Below, piece by piece: positions 1 to 9,351 of a stretch of DNA of 64,000 bases. The DNA is taken from NCBI GenBank assembly GCA_021741155.1, contig JAIOYP010000013.1:1-64000 (forward strand), read 5' to 3'. How positions within the stretch are numbered: the first letter of the stretch is position 1; the number at the start of each line of letters is the position of its first letter. The notes beneath the pieces were generated by a model. It saw only the letters and a list, made by a program, of their open reading frames with translations. It did no database searches and had not been told where the DNA came from. The translations under genes were made by a program, and so were the position numbers. The DNA comes from Flavobacteriales bacterium. Lineage in GTDB: Bacteria; Bacteroidota; Bacteroidia; UBA10329.

Positions 1-853
1 ACAAAATCATTTTTTCAATAGGACAAACAAGGATTCCTTCTGCGCCAAGCGCTTTGAGCTTATCAATCACATCCCAAAACTCGTCTTCCTTCACCACGCT
101 GTGCAAACTGCTCCAACCTTCTTCAGCCAAAGGCAGAATGGTTGGGCTTTTCATACCTGGAAGCACAGCGGTAATTTCCTTCATTTTCGCGTTTGGGGCA
201 TTTAGAAGAATGTACTTATTCTCGGATGCTTTCTGCACAGCATTCATGCGGAACATGATGCTTTCGAGCAAGGCTTTTTTCTCAATAGAAAGATTTGGAT
301 TAGCGATAAGAACCGCCTGACTGGTCAGCACTTGCTCCACCTCTTTCAAACCATTGGCGAGTAGCGTACTTCCCGTACTTACGATATCGCAAATACCTTC
401 AGCCAAACCGATTCCAGGGGCAATTTCAACGCTTCCGCTGATGACCTCGATGGTGGCGTTTACGCCTTTCTGCTTGAAGTAATCACCAAGTATTTTCGGG
501 TAGCTGGTGGCTACTTTTTTGCCCTCGAACCAACTCGTTCCAGTGTAATTCACCTCTTTGGAAACGGCCAAGGAAAGTCTGCACTTGGCAAAGCCCAAAT
601 GACGAACCACCTCCACGTTTTTGTCTTTTTCGAGGACTGTATTCTCGCCCAACATGCCCACATCGGCCACGCCTTCTTCCACGTATTGCGAAATATCATC
701 ATCACGCAGAAAGAGCACTTCCAACGGGAAGTTAGCAGCTTCGGCTTTCAGCTTTCCGCCATTGTTTACGCGGATGCCGCAGTCTTCCAAAAGTTTGAGA
801 CTTTTCTCGCTCAAACGCCCGCTTTTCTGTATTGCTATTCTTAGTTTTTCCAT
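1..853 (-). CDS. hisG: ATP phosphoribosyltransferase HisG (3' end cut by window)
   Basis: First enzyme of histidine biosynthesis, condensing ATP with PRPP. The reading frame starts with ATG at 853 (MEKLRIAIQKSGRLSEKS) and runs without a stop for 284 codons to the window edge. The visible C-terminus (GAEGILVCPIEKMIL) is that of the long, ACT-like regulatory-domain form of HisG, so only about the last codon and the stop are missing. It is the first gene after a His-codon leader and an intrinsic terminator, so its expression should be set by transcription attenuation in response to charged tRNA-His. The rest of the his operon should lie beyond the left edge. Confidence 0.93.
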   Translation of the reverse strand, partial: MEKLRIAIQKSGRLSEKSLKLLEDCGIRVNNGGKLKAEAANFPLEVLFLRDDDISQYVEEGVADVGMLGENTVLEKDKNVEVVRHLGFAKCRLSLAVSKEVNYTGTSWFEGKKVATSYPKILGDYFKQKGVNATIEVISGSVEIAPGIGLAEGICDIVSTGSTLLANGLKEVEQVLTSQAVLIANPNLSIEKKALLESIMFRMNAVQKASENKYILLNAPNAKMKEITAVLPGMKSPTILPLAEEGWSSLHSVVKEDEFWDVIDKLKALGAEGILVCPIEKMIL

Positions 854-872
854 TTCAGTTCATTCAACAAAA

Positions 873-900
873 AAGCCCCATCGGAGTTCCGATGGGGCTT
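873..900 (-). terminator. his attenuator terminator
   Basis: A perfect 12-bp stem (873-884 with 889-900, 4-nt loop) is followed on the minus strand by a run of six U (874-869). It sits between the His leader peptide and hisG. Segment 920-934 on the minus strand (GCUGAUGCAUUGAUG) can pair with the His codons or with CAUCGG of the terminator 5' arm. CGGAGU, overlapping the leader stop codon, is complementary to ACUCCG in the terminator loop and 3' arm. These are the parts expected of an attenuator. Confidence 0.88.
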
Positions 901-934
901 GATAAATCTTTTCAATAGACATCAATGCATCAGC

Positions 935-988
935 TTACTCCGGGTTTTCCGAGCAGATAAGATGATGGTGATGATGTGTTCCGTTCAT
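935..988 (-). CDS. his operon leader peptide (HisL-like)
   Basis: A 17-codon open frame on the minus strand encodes MNGTHHHHHLICSENPE, with five consecutive histidine codons (CAT CAT CAC CAT CAT). It lies about 80 bases upstream of hisG, directly before a mutually exclusive hairpin/terminator arrangement. A ribosome stalled at the His codons when tRNA-His is uncharged would favour the antiterminator pairing and let transcription enter hisG. The peptide itself need have no function. It is too short for ordinary gene callers. Confidence 0.88.
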   Translation of the reverse strand: MNGTHHHHHLICSENPE

Positions 989-1019
989 TGTGGCGGCTAA
1001 GTAACAAAAGTTTTCCTAA

Positions 1020-2252
1020 TCAGTGAACTGGCTTCAAACGGTATTTAAGCAAAGCGATAATATCCTCACGGCTCATGTCTCCGTTCAAATCCACAAACTT
1101 ATCGGCCATCTTTTCGAAATCGTTAAAAAGAATCAGAAAGAATACTTCAAAAGCCTGTGTGTCTTGAAATATCACGGCACGATTGCTTTTGTATTCTTCA
1201 ATATGCTTGGCGTAATTAATCGGGTATTCTCGCCAATGCGTTTGTGGACGCTTGTGATGTTCTACGTGGTAATCTTCATTATAGACATTGTACTGTCCTT
1301 TAAGTACGGTGATGCTGTTCTTGTAGATGTTTTTGGGTTCGTCTGGATCGCTCCAAGCATGCCATGTGTAATTGATGGCAGCCAGCAAAAAGATGCAGCT
1401 CATGTGCGGAATAAGTAGGTAGGCAACTCCGAACCAGAAGTTGATGTACATGACCAACGCCATAAAACCGTAAAACGCAATCATACCATAAAGCATCTTT
1501 CGAACCTCGGGCATCTTACCCTTTTTGTAGTGGTAGTTGGCAACAGAAATACCTGTCCAGAAGAGCGCAAACTCGAACAGATAAATAAGGAAGCGTGCCG
1601 CATGCGAACGATCGTAGAAAATGGTTGAAGTGACATCATCAGCCGCATTATCGTGCTTGTGGTGGATGCGCATGTGTCCCATCGGGTAACCTTGTGGGAC
1701 ATGGCCGTAAAGCAGAGAAAGTACATGTCCGTGGAAATTATCGAAGATGCCGAAAACGCCTTTAAATACGCCTTTTGGCATGTGACCTTCTTTGTGAATC
1801 ATGGTAGCAACCTTGGAGAAGAACGCGAAATATGGCCCGTAATTCATCACGTTATATATCAGAGCAGCCAGCCAGTTTTTCCATCCCCAAGCCTCGTTTG
1901 CGCCTAAATAAGTTACTTGAACATAGTAAGAACCGAAGAACAGAATCGGGGCCAAAATACCAATGCCGATATATGAGTAGAGATATGGGCTGTCGCGCTC
2001 GTCCTTCATGGTTTTCTGCGCTATCCAAAGCATGGCGGCATCGGTTTGCTTTGCGAACCAAATGGCAGGAGCGGTTTTATATGTCCAACCAATAATTCCA
2101 ACCCAAAGCATGGTGGAAGCGATGACCACCGTTAACCACGGAATAGGAAGAAGAAGTACGCCCGTAGCCATGAGGAATAGGGCATATTTTACTTTGAGCA
2201 CAAAGGTTTTTCCCTCAGCCGCTTCGTTGAGTGTTTGACTTAAATAAGGCAT
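1020..2252 (-). CDS. membrane fatty-acid desaturase / alkane hydroxylase-type diiron enzyme
   Basis: A 410-residue multi-spanning membrane protein. It carries the histidine clusters of the membrane-bound diiron desaturase/hydroxylase superfamily: GHVPQGYPMGHMRIHHKHDN, an upstream FHGHV, and a C-terminal YHVEHHKRPQTHW. Pairs of hydrophobic helices precede and separate the boxes, as in the family. It should oxidise an acyl chain or alkane at the cytoplasmic membrane using O2. The substrate (desaturation or hydroxylation) cannot be told from sequence. It ends only 32 bases upstream of the his leader peptide on the same strand, so the his promoter must overlap its 3' end or some read-through occurs. 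Confidence 0.8.
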   Translation of the reverse strand: MPYLSQTLNEAAEGKTFVLKVKYALFLMATGVLLLPIPWLTVVIASTMLWVGIIGWTYKTAPAIWFAKQTDAAMLWIAQKTMKDERDSPYLYSYIGIGILAPILFFGSYYVQVTYLGANEAWGWKNWLAALIYNVMNYGPYFAFFSKVATMIHKEGHMPKGVFKGVFGIFDNFHGHVLSLLYGHVPQGYPMGHMRIHHKHDNAADDVTSTIFYDRSHAARFLIYLFEFALFWTGISVANYHYKKGKMPEVRKMLYGMIAFYGFMALVMYINFWFGVAYLLIPHMSCIFLLAAINYTWHAWSDPDEPKNIYKNSITVLKGQYNVYNEDYHVEHHKRPQTHWREYPINYAKHIEEYKSNRAVIFQDTQAFEVFFLILFNDFEKMADKFVDLNGDMSREDIIALLKYRLKPVH

Positions 2253-2545
2253 TACTGAATTTGAGAGGTTCTGATAATGGTGCGCTAAAGTATGTGGAGA
2301 TCTGAGAAAACCACTGGTTTTTGAATTGAATTCTTGATTTATGTCAATTTAAGACATAGAGTCGTCAGCTTCGGGGTAGCTGATGCTTTGGAAAAAGAAA
2401 TTCTGAATTCTATAAAGTCACGCGTTTTGGAAACGCGCGCTATCGGGCTACCATCGGGGTTTAAACAGTTTAAAAAAGGTGCACGAAAAGACCAAAGACC
2501 TATTTCTTGATTATCAACGGACCACACATTCAGTTGTATGATGGA
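2253..2545. other. intergenic region with small hairpins
   Basis: No gene is supported in these 293 bases between two minus-strand genes. Two short hairpins are visible: CAGCT/AGCTG at about 2369-2385 and a 7-bp stem CGCGTTT/AAACGCG at about 2421-2437. Neither has a good U-tract, so I do not call a terminator. Confidence 0.4.
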
Positions 2546-3655
2546 TTATGGCGCAATGAGCAGTTTCCCATTCCCGATCAGAGTACCGTTCTCAATAATT
2601 CGGACCATGTGCAGCCCAGACAGCTGTGTGCCGAGTTCAATCTCTGTGAGTGCAGATTGGAGAGGTGCAGAATAGACAATCCTTCCCATCATGTCCACAA
2701 TCTCAATGTGCATCTTTCCTTTACCATATAATGTGCGGTCTTTTAGTGCCACAGTAACTCGATCGCAGGCGGGGTTGGGCCAAACGGAAAGGGCGGTTTT
2801 CGGTACATCGGCTTCCTCAATACTGGTTGAGATTGCGCCATTGTAGTATTCAACTTTGCGAATGTTGAAGTTTTTGTCGGCACTTACCATGGCAACGGGA
2901 TAGTGCTCCGTGTTGGTAAGATAGAGGTAGTTGTTCATCGTGTCTCTCGCTATCTCTATTGAATAAACGGGCGTGTTTCCGAAGGTGGCCGTAACGCTGT
3001 CCACCTTGACGGCATATTCGTGCATCCTCAGTACATCTGGAAAACTGCCGTAAGGTGTAATAAGACTTCCCCATGCATCTGCCAGAAAAGTTTTGGAAAC
3101 CGTGCTTATGTAGAATGTATCCACGTCTGTAGGATTCAGGTTCATGCTCAGTACCCATCGCGAACTGTCCGCACGTGTGGTTCCGTAGGTGGCCGGAGTG
3201 GGAATAAGTAATTCGGTCGGGTTCACCAACACGTTTCGGTTGGCATAGATGCCAGCCTCCGAACGGAAACCGATGACATAGTGACCCGTAACATCGGTTC
3301 TCCAGAACATGAACCCGTTAGAAAGACCGGCCTCTCCCACCGGTGCGCCTCCGAAAAAGCCCCCGAACATGGCTGCTGGGCCAAAGGTGTACAGGTTTGA
3401 TTGGGCAAATGCATTGGCATACTGCGTGGTGGATGTGAGGCCAAAGGTCGGAACACTCGGATAATGGGACGTGAGGCTGCTGAAATCCCATTGCTGTGCG
3501 CTGGGGCCGGGTGTGCCAAGCAGAACGCTGGTGAGTGTGTCTGTTGCCGTCAAGTAAGTAAATCCGTCTTCCGGAAGGTCATCAACGGTAATGGTAATCT
3601 GAGCCTGAACCGTGACGGTCACAAATACCAGTAGGAGTGCAATGTTTTTTTTCAT
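2546..3655 (-). CDS. secreted protein with type IX sorting domain
   Basis: A 369-residue protein with an N-terminal Sec signal peptide (MKKNIALLLVFVTVTVQAQ). Its C-terminal domain of about 85 residues reads as a Por/T9SS type A sorting domain: VWPNPACDRVTV, then IVDMMGRIVY, LSGLHMVRI and a closing beta-strand. It should be exported across the outer membrane by the type IX system and then released or anchored. The central region (about residues 20-280) has no family I recognise. It is probably monocistronic. Confidence 0.8.
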   Translation of the reverse strand: MKKNIALLLVFVTVTVQAQITITVDDLPEDGFTYLTATDTLTSVLLGTPGPSAQQWDFSSLTSHYPSVPTFGLTSTTQYANAFAQSNLYTFGPAAMFGGFFGGAPVGEAGLSNGFMFWRTDVTGHYVIGFRSEAGIYANRNVLVNPTELLIPTPATYGTTRADSSRWVLSMNLNPTDVDTFYISTVSKTFLADAWGSLITPYGSFPDVLRMHEYAVKVDSVTATFGNTPVYSIEIARDTMNNYLYLTNTEHYPVAMVSADKNFNIRKVEYYNGAISTSIEEADVPKTALSVWPNPACDRVTVALKDRTLYGKGKMHIEIVDMMGRIVYSAPLQSALTEIELGTQLSGLHMVRIIENGTLIGNGKLLIAP

Positions 3656-3895
3656 TCTGTGTGATCTTCTTATAAGTATTTAGGGTCAATACGGGTCATG
3701 ATGGATGACGTTTCTAATTGGAACAGTAACACTACGGGTCTGTAGCATCACTTTATATGATTTATGTCATAGAATACTGAAAAAAGCATGCAAAGCACAA
3801 CACCATCTCCGGTAGAAGTGCGGTATTCTTAGAAGACCGACCATTGTGCCTGAGAGGCAGATTATGCACTATGGGTGCTTTTCTATTTTTGTCTC

Positions 3896-4231
3896 ATGGA
3901 AAACGCCACGTTTGAAGACTTTCAAAAAATTGACCTGCGAGTAGGAACAATCATAAACGCTGAACCGTTCCCCGAAGCGAGAAAGCCTGCCTACAAGCTC
4001 ACCATCGATTTTGGTGCGTTAGGAACAAAGCAGAGCAGTGCACAGATTACCAAACGCTACAAAACGGAAGAATTGATTGGTCGTCAAATTGTGGCTGTAT
4101 TCAATTTTTCGCCTAAAAAGGTGGCGGGATTTAAGAGCGAAGTGTTGGTTTTGGGCGCAACGCCAGAGGCGGATGATGTAGTGCTGCTAAGTCCAGAAAA
4201 CGAATTACCGAATGGGTCGGTTGTGAGCTAA
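3896..4231 (+). CDS. csaA: CsaA-like tRNA-binding / chaperone protein
   Basis: A 111-residue single OB-fold protein of the tRNA-binding domain family. [11 protein letters not shown] near the N-terminus, the KLTIDFG strand and [18 protein letters not shown] are typical of CsaA. Reported roles of CsaA are export-related chaperone activity and tRNA binding; the role here is inferred. I chose the ATG at 3896 because it gives the usual family length, although an upstream in-frame start exists at 3875. Confidence 0.88.
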   Translation: MENATFEDFQKIDLRVGTIINAEPFPEARKPAYKLTIDFGALGTKQSSAQITKRYKTEELIGRQIVAVFNFSPKKVAGFKSEVLVLGATPEADDVVLLSPENELPNGSVVS

Positions 4232-4313
4232 GGAACACGCGCTGCGCTAACCTCATATACTTAACGCCATTTATTGCGTTATACTTGTTCAATTGGGTTT
4301 GCCCATTGATTCT

Positions 4314-7300
4314 ATGCGCTTGTTAAAACCAATACTCAGCTTTGTCATGTTGCTGTTTCTGCTTCCTGCATGGGGGCAGAATCTCAGCAATTTGCGCAGC
4401 CGCACCATTGAGTTAACCAGCGATACCATCACGCTTGACACGCTGAGCATCGTTCCTTCCAGTTTTGAGTTGAAGGCAAACGGAATAGCACTCGATTCTA
4501 CCAAATATGAATTGGAGTGGTATTCTGGAAAGCTGATTGTTGCCCAAAGTTTGATTGGCAGTTCTGTTGAAGCCAACTACCGCGTTTTTCCATCGCTTTA
4601 TTCGAAGAAAACCTTCAATAAAGATCCATCGCTGATTATGGATATTCGGAATGTGCCGCAGAATCCGTTCAGTTACACGGTTCAGCCGAGTACTTCTGAT
4701 CAACTTTTTGACCTTGGTGCGTTGAGCAGAAGCGGTTCTATTTCGAGAGGAATCACCATTGGAAACAATCAGGATTTGGGTGTGAGTTCGAGTTTGAACT
4801 TGAACATCTCTGGACAGATTACACCCAAAGTTGGCATTCGAGCAGCCATCACGGATAATAATATTCCGTTTCAGCCGGAAGGGAACACGCAGCAATTGCA
4901 GGATTTTGACCAAATCTACATTCAGCTTTTTACAGACGAAACGGAGCTGACTGCTGGAGATTTCCGCTTAGAGCGGCCCAACAGTTATTTCATGAGTTTC
5001 TTTAAACGGGCGCAAGGCGTAAGCATCAAACATCGTTTTCCTATTGTGAAGAAAAAAGTAACGGACGAGCATCCCGGATTTTTAGAAGTAAAAGGAAGTG
5101 GCGCCCTATCGAGAGGAAAATTCAGGCGTCAAATTATTGTTGGACAGGAAGGAAACCAAGGGCCGTATCGCCTTCGCGGAGCGGAAAATGAATCGTTCAT
5201 TATTGTGATTGCCGGAACGGAACGCGTTTACATCGATGGTCAGTTACTAACGCGCGGTCAGGAGAACGACTACATCATGGATTACAACACGGCCGAGCTC
5301 ACGTTTACCTCCAAGAAATTGATTACAAAGGATTCGCGGATTATCGTTGAGTTCCAATATTCTGAAAGGAACTACTCGCGCTCGCTATTCCATGTGGGCA
5401 CTGATTATGAGAAGAATCGCCTGAAGGTGCGTTTCAACCTGTATTCGGAACAGGATGGAAAGAACGGCCTGCTGAACGGAGACCTTTCGAGCGATCAACT
5501 TCAGCTTTTGCAAGACATTGGCGATAGCGTGGACTTGGCGATTATTCCTGCCATTGATTCGGTTGGGTTTGACAACGACCAGGTGCGCTACATGAAAAAA
5601 GACACCACCGTAACCGTGGCCGGAAATCAGGTGTATGTGCCCGAAATCTACGTCTTCAGTACTATACCCGACAGCGCCATTTACCAAGTTCGGTTTTCGG
5701 ATGCTGGCGTAGGATTTGGCGATTACAACATTGACACGGAAGCAACCGCCAACGGGCGTGTGTATAAATGGGTGGCGCCCGATTCCCTTTCGGGAGCGCA
5801 AAAAGGGCGGTATGTGCTGGTGCAGAAAATAATTACACCCAAATTGAACCAACTCTACACGCTTGGCGCGGAGTATAAAGTGGCGAAAAATGGAACGGTT
5901 GCCGTGGAGGGCGCGCTCTCCAATACAGACCAAAACCGCTTTTCGAGCATTGACAATGACGACAACCTTGGCTACGGCATGAAGGTGAAATACGACCACG
6001 TTATTCCTATTGGCGATTCGGCCAAATGGGCAATAAAAACAGGCGTTGATTTTGAGCATTTGAACGAGAATTTCCGCCCAATTGAGCGATTTAGAACCGT
6101 TGAGTTTGAGCGCGATTGGAACATTCAGAATCAGAGCACTTTTACCAATCAGTACATATCTGCCGCTAGGCTTGGGTTTACCCGAAAGGAGATTGCCGAT
6201 GTGGAATACACCTTCCGTTCGTTCGTAAATGAAACGCAGTTTGAAGCGTACCAGAATGCGTTGATGGTGAAAGTTGGCCACAAAGGATTCAGTTTTGATG
6301 TAAACGGCAGCCACATTTTTTCAAACGGAAAGGAGATTAACAACCGATTTGGACGGTTTCAGGTTGGGGCACAGCAAAAATTTGAGTGGTTTTGGGTGGG
6401 CGCTACAGACATTTTTGAAGACAACCGTTTCTACCTTCCCAATTCAGATTCGCTCACTAACCGCAGTTACCGCTGGAACGACTCGAAAGTGTACATAAAA
6501 AGCCCCGATACGTGGAAGAACCGCTACTCTATTTTCTATCAGCGAAGAGATGACTGGCTGCCGGGCGGTGGCGAACTGAAATATTCGAGCTTGGGCGAAA
6601 GTGCGGGTGTTACGGGAGAGCTGGCCAAAAATCCGAACAGCATTTTTAGGGCTACGGTTACCTATAGAAGATTGGTAATCCGCGATACGCTTTTGAGCCC
6701 TAATCGCCCCGACAATACGCTTGTATCGCGTTTAGAGTACAACCTGAATGTGCTAAAAGGTGCCATCACCTCCTCCACTTTTTATGAGGTGGGTTCGGGA
6801 TTGGAGAGCAAGAAGGAATTCAGCTATGTGGAAGTTCCGGCCGGACAGGGCGCCTATAGTTGGATTGACCAAGATGGAGATGATTACAAAGACATCAACG
6901 AATATGTGCTGGCGGTTTATCAGGATACGGCACGCTACATCCGTGTGTTTACCCCCACCAACGATTTTACGAAGGTGTATACCACTCAATTTAACGAGGT
7001 CATCAACATCAATCCGCGGGCGGCATGGGGCGGAAAAACGGGATTCAAAAAGTTTCTTTCGCGGTTTTCAGACCAAGTGGTGTATCGCATTGACCGCAAA
7101 ACGCAGCGCGATAATTTGCTGGCCGCATTCGACCCATTTTTTAGCACCGTGGCAGATAGCACACTGGTTACGCTCTCCTCCTCTCTCCGAAATACGTTCT
7201 TCTTTAATAGGAGTAGTTCTACCGTTGGGGCCGATTACACCTATGCACAAACCCGCACCAAAGTGTATTTGGCCAATGGGTTTGAAACGCGCAGCAACGT

Positions 7301-7823
7301 TTCGCATAAGCTTAAAGTGAGGTGGAATTTTACCAAGATTTTTACGCTGAACGCGGATGGCGAATTTGGCTGGAAGATTACCGATTCCTTCTTCGACAAC
7401 AATAAACTGGACGTTCAGTATTACGAGATTGAACCCCAACTGGTGTTTCAGCCCGGAACAAAATGGCGGGTGCGCGGTAAGTTTAAATACACCGACAAAC
7501 TCAATTTTAAACCCGAAAACACGGGAACCGAACAGGCCATTTTGCGCGATGCAGGTGTTGATGGCAAATACAACTTGCTGCAGCGCGGAAGCATCAACGC
7601 CTCGTTCAATTTTATCAGCATTACCTACGATGGCCCCACGGGAAATACGGTAGAATTTGAACTTTTAGAGGGCCTAAAAGCAGGGCTCAACTTTACGTGG
7701 AGCGCATTTTTTCAGATGCGTGTTGGCAAAAACATGCAGGTTAATTTGCAATACAATGGAAGAAAAAGTGGCGACAACGCTGCCGTGCATACCGGAACGG
7801 TGCAGGTGCGGGCGTTTTTCTGA
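4314..7823 (+). CDS. very large outer-membrane beta-barrel-like protein
   Basis: A 1169-residue protein starting with a Sec signal peptide (MRLLKPILSFVMLLFLLPAW, cleavage near WGQ). An N-terminal part of about 130 residues is followed by alternating polar/aromatic strands up to a C-terminal phenylalanine (VQVRAFF), the usual outer-membrane barrel end. Motifs such as LSRSGSISRGITIGNNQDLG and AITDNNIPFQPEGNTQQLQD suggest a conserved Bacteroidota surface protein, but I cannot name the family. ATG 4314 is preferred to 4293 because the signal peptide then begins at residue 1. It appears to be a single gene, convergent with the next operon. Confidence 0.7.
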   Translation: MRLLKPILSFVMLLFLLPAWGQNLSNLRSRTIELTSDTITLDTLSIVPSSFELKANGIALDSTKYELEWYSGKLIVAQSLIGSSVEANYRVFPSLYSKKTFNKDPSLIMDIRNVPQNPFSYTVQPSTSDQLFDLGALSRSGSISRGITIGNNQDLGVSSSLNLNISGQITPKVGIRAAITDNNIPFQPEGNTQQLQDFDQIYIQLFTDETELTAGDFRLERPNSYFMSFFKRAQGVSIKHRFPIVKKKVTDEHPGFLEVKGSGALSRGKFRRQIIVGQEGNQGPYRLRGAENESFIIVIAGTERVYIDGQLLTRGQENDYIMDYNTAELTFTSKKLITKDSRIIVEFQYSERNYSRSLFHVGTDYEKNRLKVRFNLYSEQDGKNGLLNGDLSSDQLQLLQDIGDSVDLAIIPAIDSVGFDNDQVRYMKKDTTVTVAGNQVYVPEIYVFSTIPDSAIYQVRFSDAGVGFGDYNIDTEATANGRVYKWVAPDSLSGAQKGRYVLVQKIITPKLNQLYTLGAEYKVAKNGTVAVEGALSNTDQNRFSSIDNDDNLGYGMKVKYDHVIPIGDSAKWAIKTGVDFEHLNENFRPIERFRTVEFERDWNIQNQSTFTNQYISAARLGFTRKEIADVEYTFRSFVNETQFEAYQNALMVKVGHKGFSFDVNGSHIFSNGKEINNRFGRFQVGAQQKFEWFWVGATDIFEDNRFYLPNSDSLTNRSYRWNDSKVYIKSPDTWKNRYSIFYQRRDDWLPGGGELKYSSLGESAGVTGELAKNPNSIFRATVTYRRLVIRDTLLSPNRPDNTLVSRLEYNLNVLKGAITSSTFYEVGSGLESKKEFSYVEVPAGQGAYSWIDQDGDDYKDINEYVLAVYQDTARYIRVFTPTNDFTKVYTTQFNEVININPRAAWGGKTGFKKFLSRFSDQVVYRIDRKTQRDNLLAAFDPFFSTVADSTLVTLSSSLRNTFFFNRSSSTVGADYTYAQTRTKVYLANGFETRSNVSHKLKVRWNFTKIFTLNADGEFGWKITDSFFDNNKLDVQYYEIEPQLVFQPGTKWRVRGKFKYTDKLNFKPENTGTEQAILRDAGVDGKYNLLQRGSINASFNFISITYDGPTGNTVEFELLEGLKAGLNFTWSAFFQMRVGKNMQVNLQYNGRKSGDNAAVHTGTVQVRAFF

Positions 7824-7850
7824 TGATACATTTTTACAGCTACACCAACA

Positions 7851-8192
7851 TCACGCCTCTATCCTAATCTTGCGCACCAAATTTGAAATAGGAGTTGAGC
7901 CCAACCGATGATGGTCTACCACCTTATTCCAATGCTCAGAGTTGTTTGCTTTTAGCCACTTAAGCCACTCGTTACATTCAAATTCTCCTTTGCTAGCTCT
8001 GCATCCGCTGCACGATATGCATCCTTCGGCAGAAAGGATTAAGCTGTCATCTGTCTTACCGCAAAACGTACAATATTGTATTTCTGGTACCATGTATAGG
8101 GGTTTATCAATGGTTCGTTTTTGAGCAACCACGGATAGAAAAGACGATTTCTGCAGCTGCTCTCTTTCTTCCGATTTGCTCGTTTCAATCAT
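7851..8192 (-). CDS. zinc-ribbon hypothetical protein
   Basis: A 113-residue protein not assigned to a family. It has a four-cysteine cluster (CTFCGKTDDSL..., then CISCSGCRASKGEFEC) resembling the ClpX-type C4 zinc finger. Its start abuts the stop of the next upstream gene (overlap at 8192), so the two are probably translationally coupled. It is the last gene of a three-gene minus-strand operon. Confidence 0.55.
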   Translation of the reverse strand: MIETSKSEEREQLQKSSFLSVVAQKRTIDKPLYMVPEIQYCTFCGKTDDSLILSAEGCISCSGCRASKGEFECNEWLKWLKANNSEHWNKVVDHHRLGSTPISNLVRKIRIEA

Positions 8193-8569
8193 CAGTTCAA
8201 CATCAATTTTTTGAACCCGATTTCTTCATCATCAAAATCGGTTACGTTTATCAGGGTAATGCCTTTTGGCAGCTTTGTGTGAGGTAGCAAAAGCTTACCG
8301 CAAAGCAGAACAATTTCAAAATCTCTACCGCCCGGATGGTGGGCAGAAAAGTTGTCTAAAAACAGCTTGGCAGTTGCCATATCCTTGGCTGTTAAGTAGG
8401 CACTTGTTACCGTAAAAATGAGTACCCGTGGGTCGTCTGCCCTGTCCAACACGTAATCTGGCAGGTTTTCGTCCATATCCTCCAAATGCCGTAGTATCCA
8501 ACCAATATCCTTGGTGAATGCAAACACCAACGGATTATCGCCAAACTCTATCGTTCCCTCCATCTTCAT
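8192..8569 (-). CDS. hypothetical protein, middle gene of a three-gene operon
   Basis: A 125-residue protein from ATG 8569, rich in acidic residues (MKMEGTIEFGDNPL...HLEDMDENLPDYVLD...VTDFDDEEIGFKKL). No signal peptide or membrane segment is present. The open frame extends to 8680, but that would overlap the upstream gene by over 100 bases, and ATG 8569 lies just after its stop at 8575. I do not recognise the family. Linkage to a small C4 zinc-ribbon protein suggests a joint role. Confidence 0.5.
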   Translation of the reverse strand: MKMEGTIEFGDNPLVFAFTKDIGWILRHLEDMDENLPDYVLDRADDPRVLIFTVTSAYLTAKDMATAKLFLDNFSAHHPGGRDFEIVLLCGKLLLPHTKLPKGITLINVTDFDDEEIGFKKLMLN

Positions 8570-8574
8570 CTTCT

Positions 8575-9009
8575 TTAACCGTATGTATAACAATCGTTGC
8601 TGCACGTGCCTCCCGAGCTTTGGCAAGGGCATTCTAGCAACACGCTTGTGCTGCTTGCACTTACAATCCGAACCGGACAATCGTTTAGAATGTACTTGTT
8701 GTAGATGCCTGCGTCTGACTCGTTATCTGACCCAATAAACTTGTTTTGGCCAGATGCTTCTACCAGCCACATGTTGGCTTTCTTATTCGAATAATCGATG
8801 GTTTTGGTAAACACACCATTATCTACAAGTGTGCCTACGCAGAAGTCGTTTGTCTGGCACATAATGGCTATTCCGCCTGTGTCATAACTCTTTTGATAAA
8901 CGGTCTCGCCTGTTGAGGTGAGCTTAATTATCAGTTTGGTAGCGCTAAAGGTCACATCATGCGTACTCAATGCATAGCAGCTGGTAGGTGTAAACGTGTA
9001 GTTTGGCAT
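8575..9009 (-). CDS. hypothetical protein, first gene of a three-gene operon
   Basis: A 144-residue, beta-rich, cysteine-containing protein from ATG 9009 (MPNYTFTPTSCYALSTHDV...). It has no clear signal peptide, although several cysteine pairs (LECPCQSSGGTCSNDCY) near the C-terminus would fit disulfides or metal binding. Family unknown. It opens the operon that continues to 7851. Confidence 0.5.
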   Translation of the reverse strand: MPNYTFTPTSCYALSTHDVTFSATKLIIKLTSTGETVYQKSYDTGGIAIMCQTNDFCVGTLVDNGVFTKTIDYSNKKANMWLVEASGQNKFIGSDNESDAGIYNKYILNDCPVRIVSASSTSVLLECPCQSSGGTCSNDCYTYG

Positions 9010-9189
9010 AGTTGCGCTTTTTGTACGATTCAAATTAAAAGAACCCCACCGAACAGTTTTTACAATCTTTTTTCACATATTACAACGGGTTTTATGGCGC
9101 GTGAACTTAAACACAGCGTTTTTTACTAAAAAATGGTTTATAAAACATGGGGGGAAGTCAGTTAAATGATGGATGAGATTGACATTTTT

Positions 9190-9281
9190 ATAGCCACAGA
9201 TGCACAGATGAACACGGATTATTCATTGATAAAAAAACATTCATCCGTGACATCAGAGAAAATCTGTGCATCTGTGGCTAT
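9190..9281. repeat. long inverted repeat of the CACAG type
   Basis: A perfect 18-bp inverted repeat, ATAGCCACAGATGCACAG (9190-9207) and its complement (9264-9281), encloses further partly complementary sequence (CACGGAT/ATCCGTG). It lies in the 342-base non-coding gap upstream of the gene at 9352, with no U-tract. A related copy occurs at 18437-18526. The gap holds nothing else I can support. Confidence 0.7.
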
Positions 9282-9351
9282 TTCATGTCGTTTCAGGAAT
9301 TAGGATGGATATCTGGGTTTACTCGCGGATGGTCATTAATCGTAACTCATA

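Noticed and set aside
4413-6314. Long minus-strand open frames inside the large outer-membrane protein gene
   Set aside because: They are antisense shadows: the plus-strand frame has a signal peptide, barrel strands and a C-terminal Phe, while the opposite frames show no domain.
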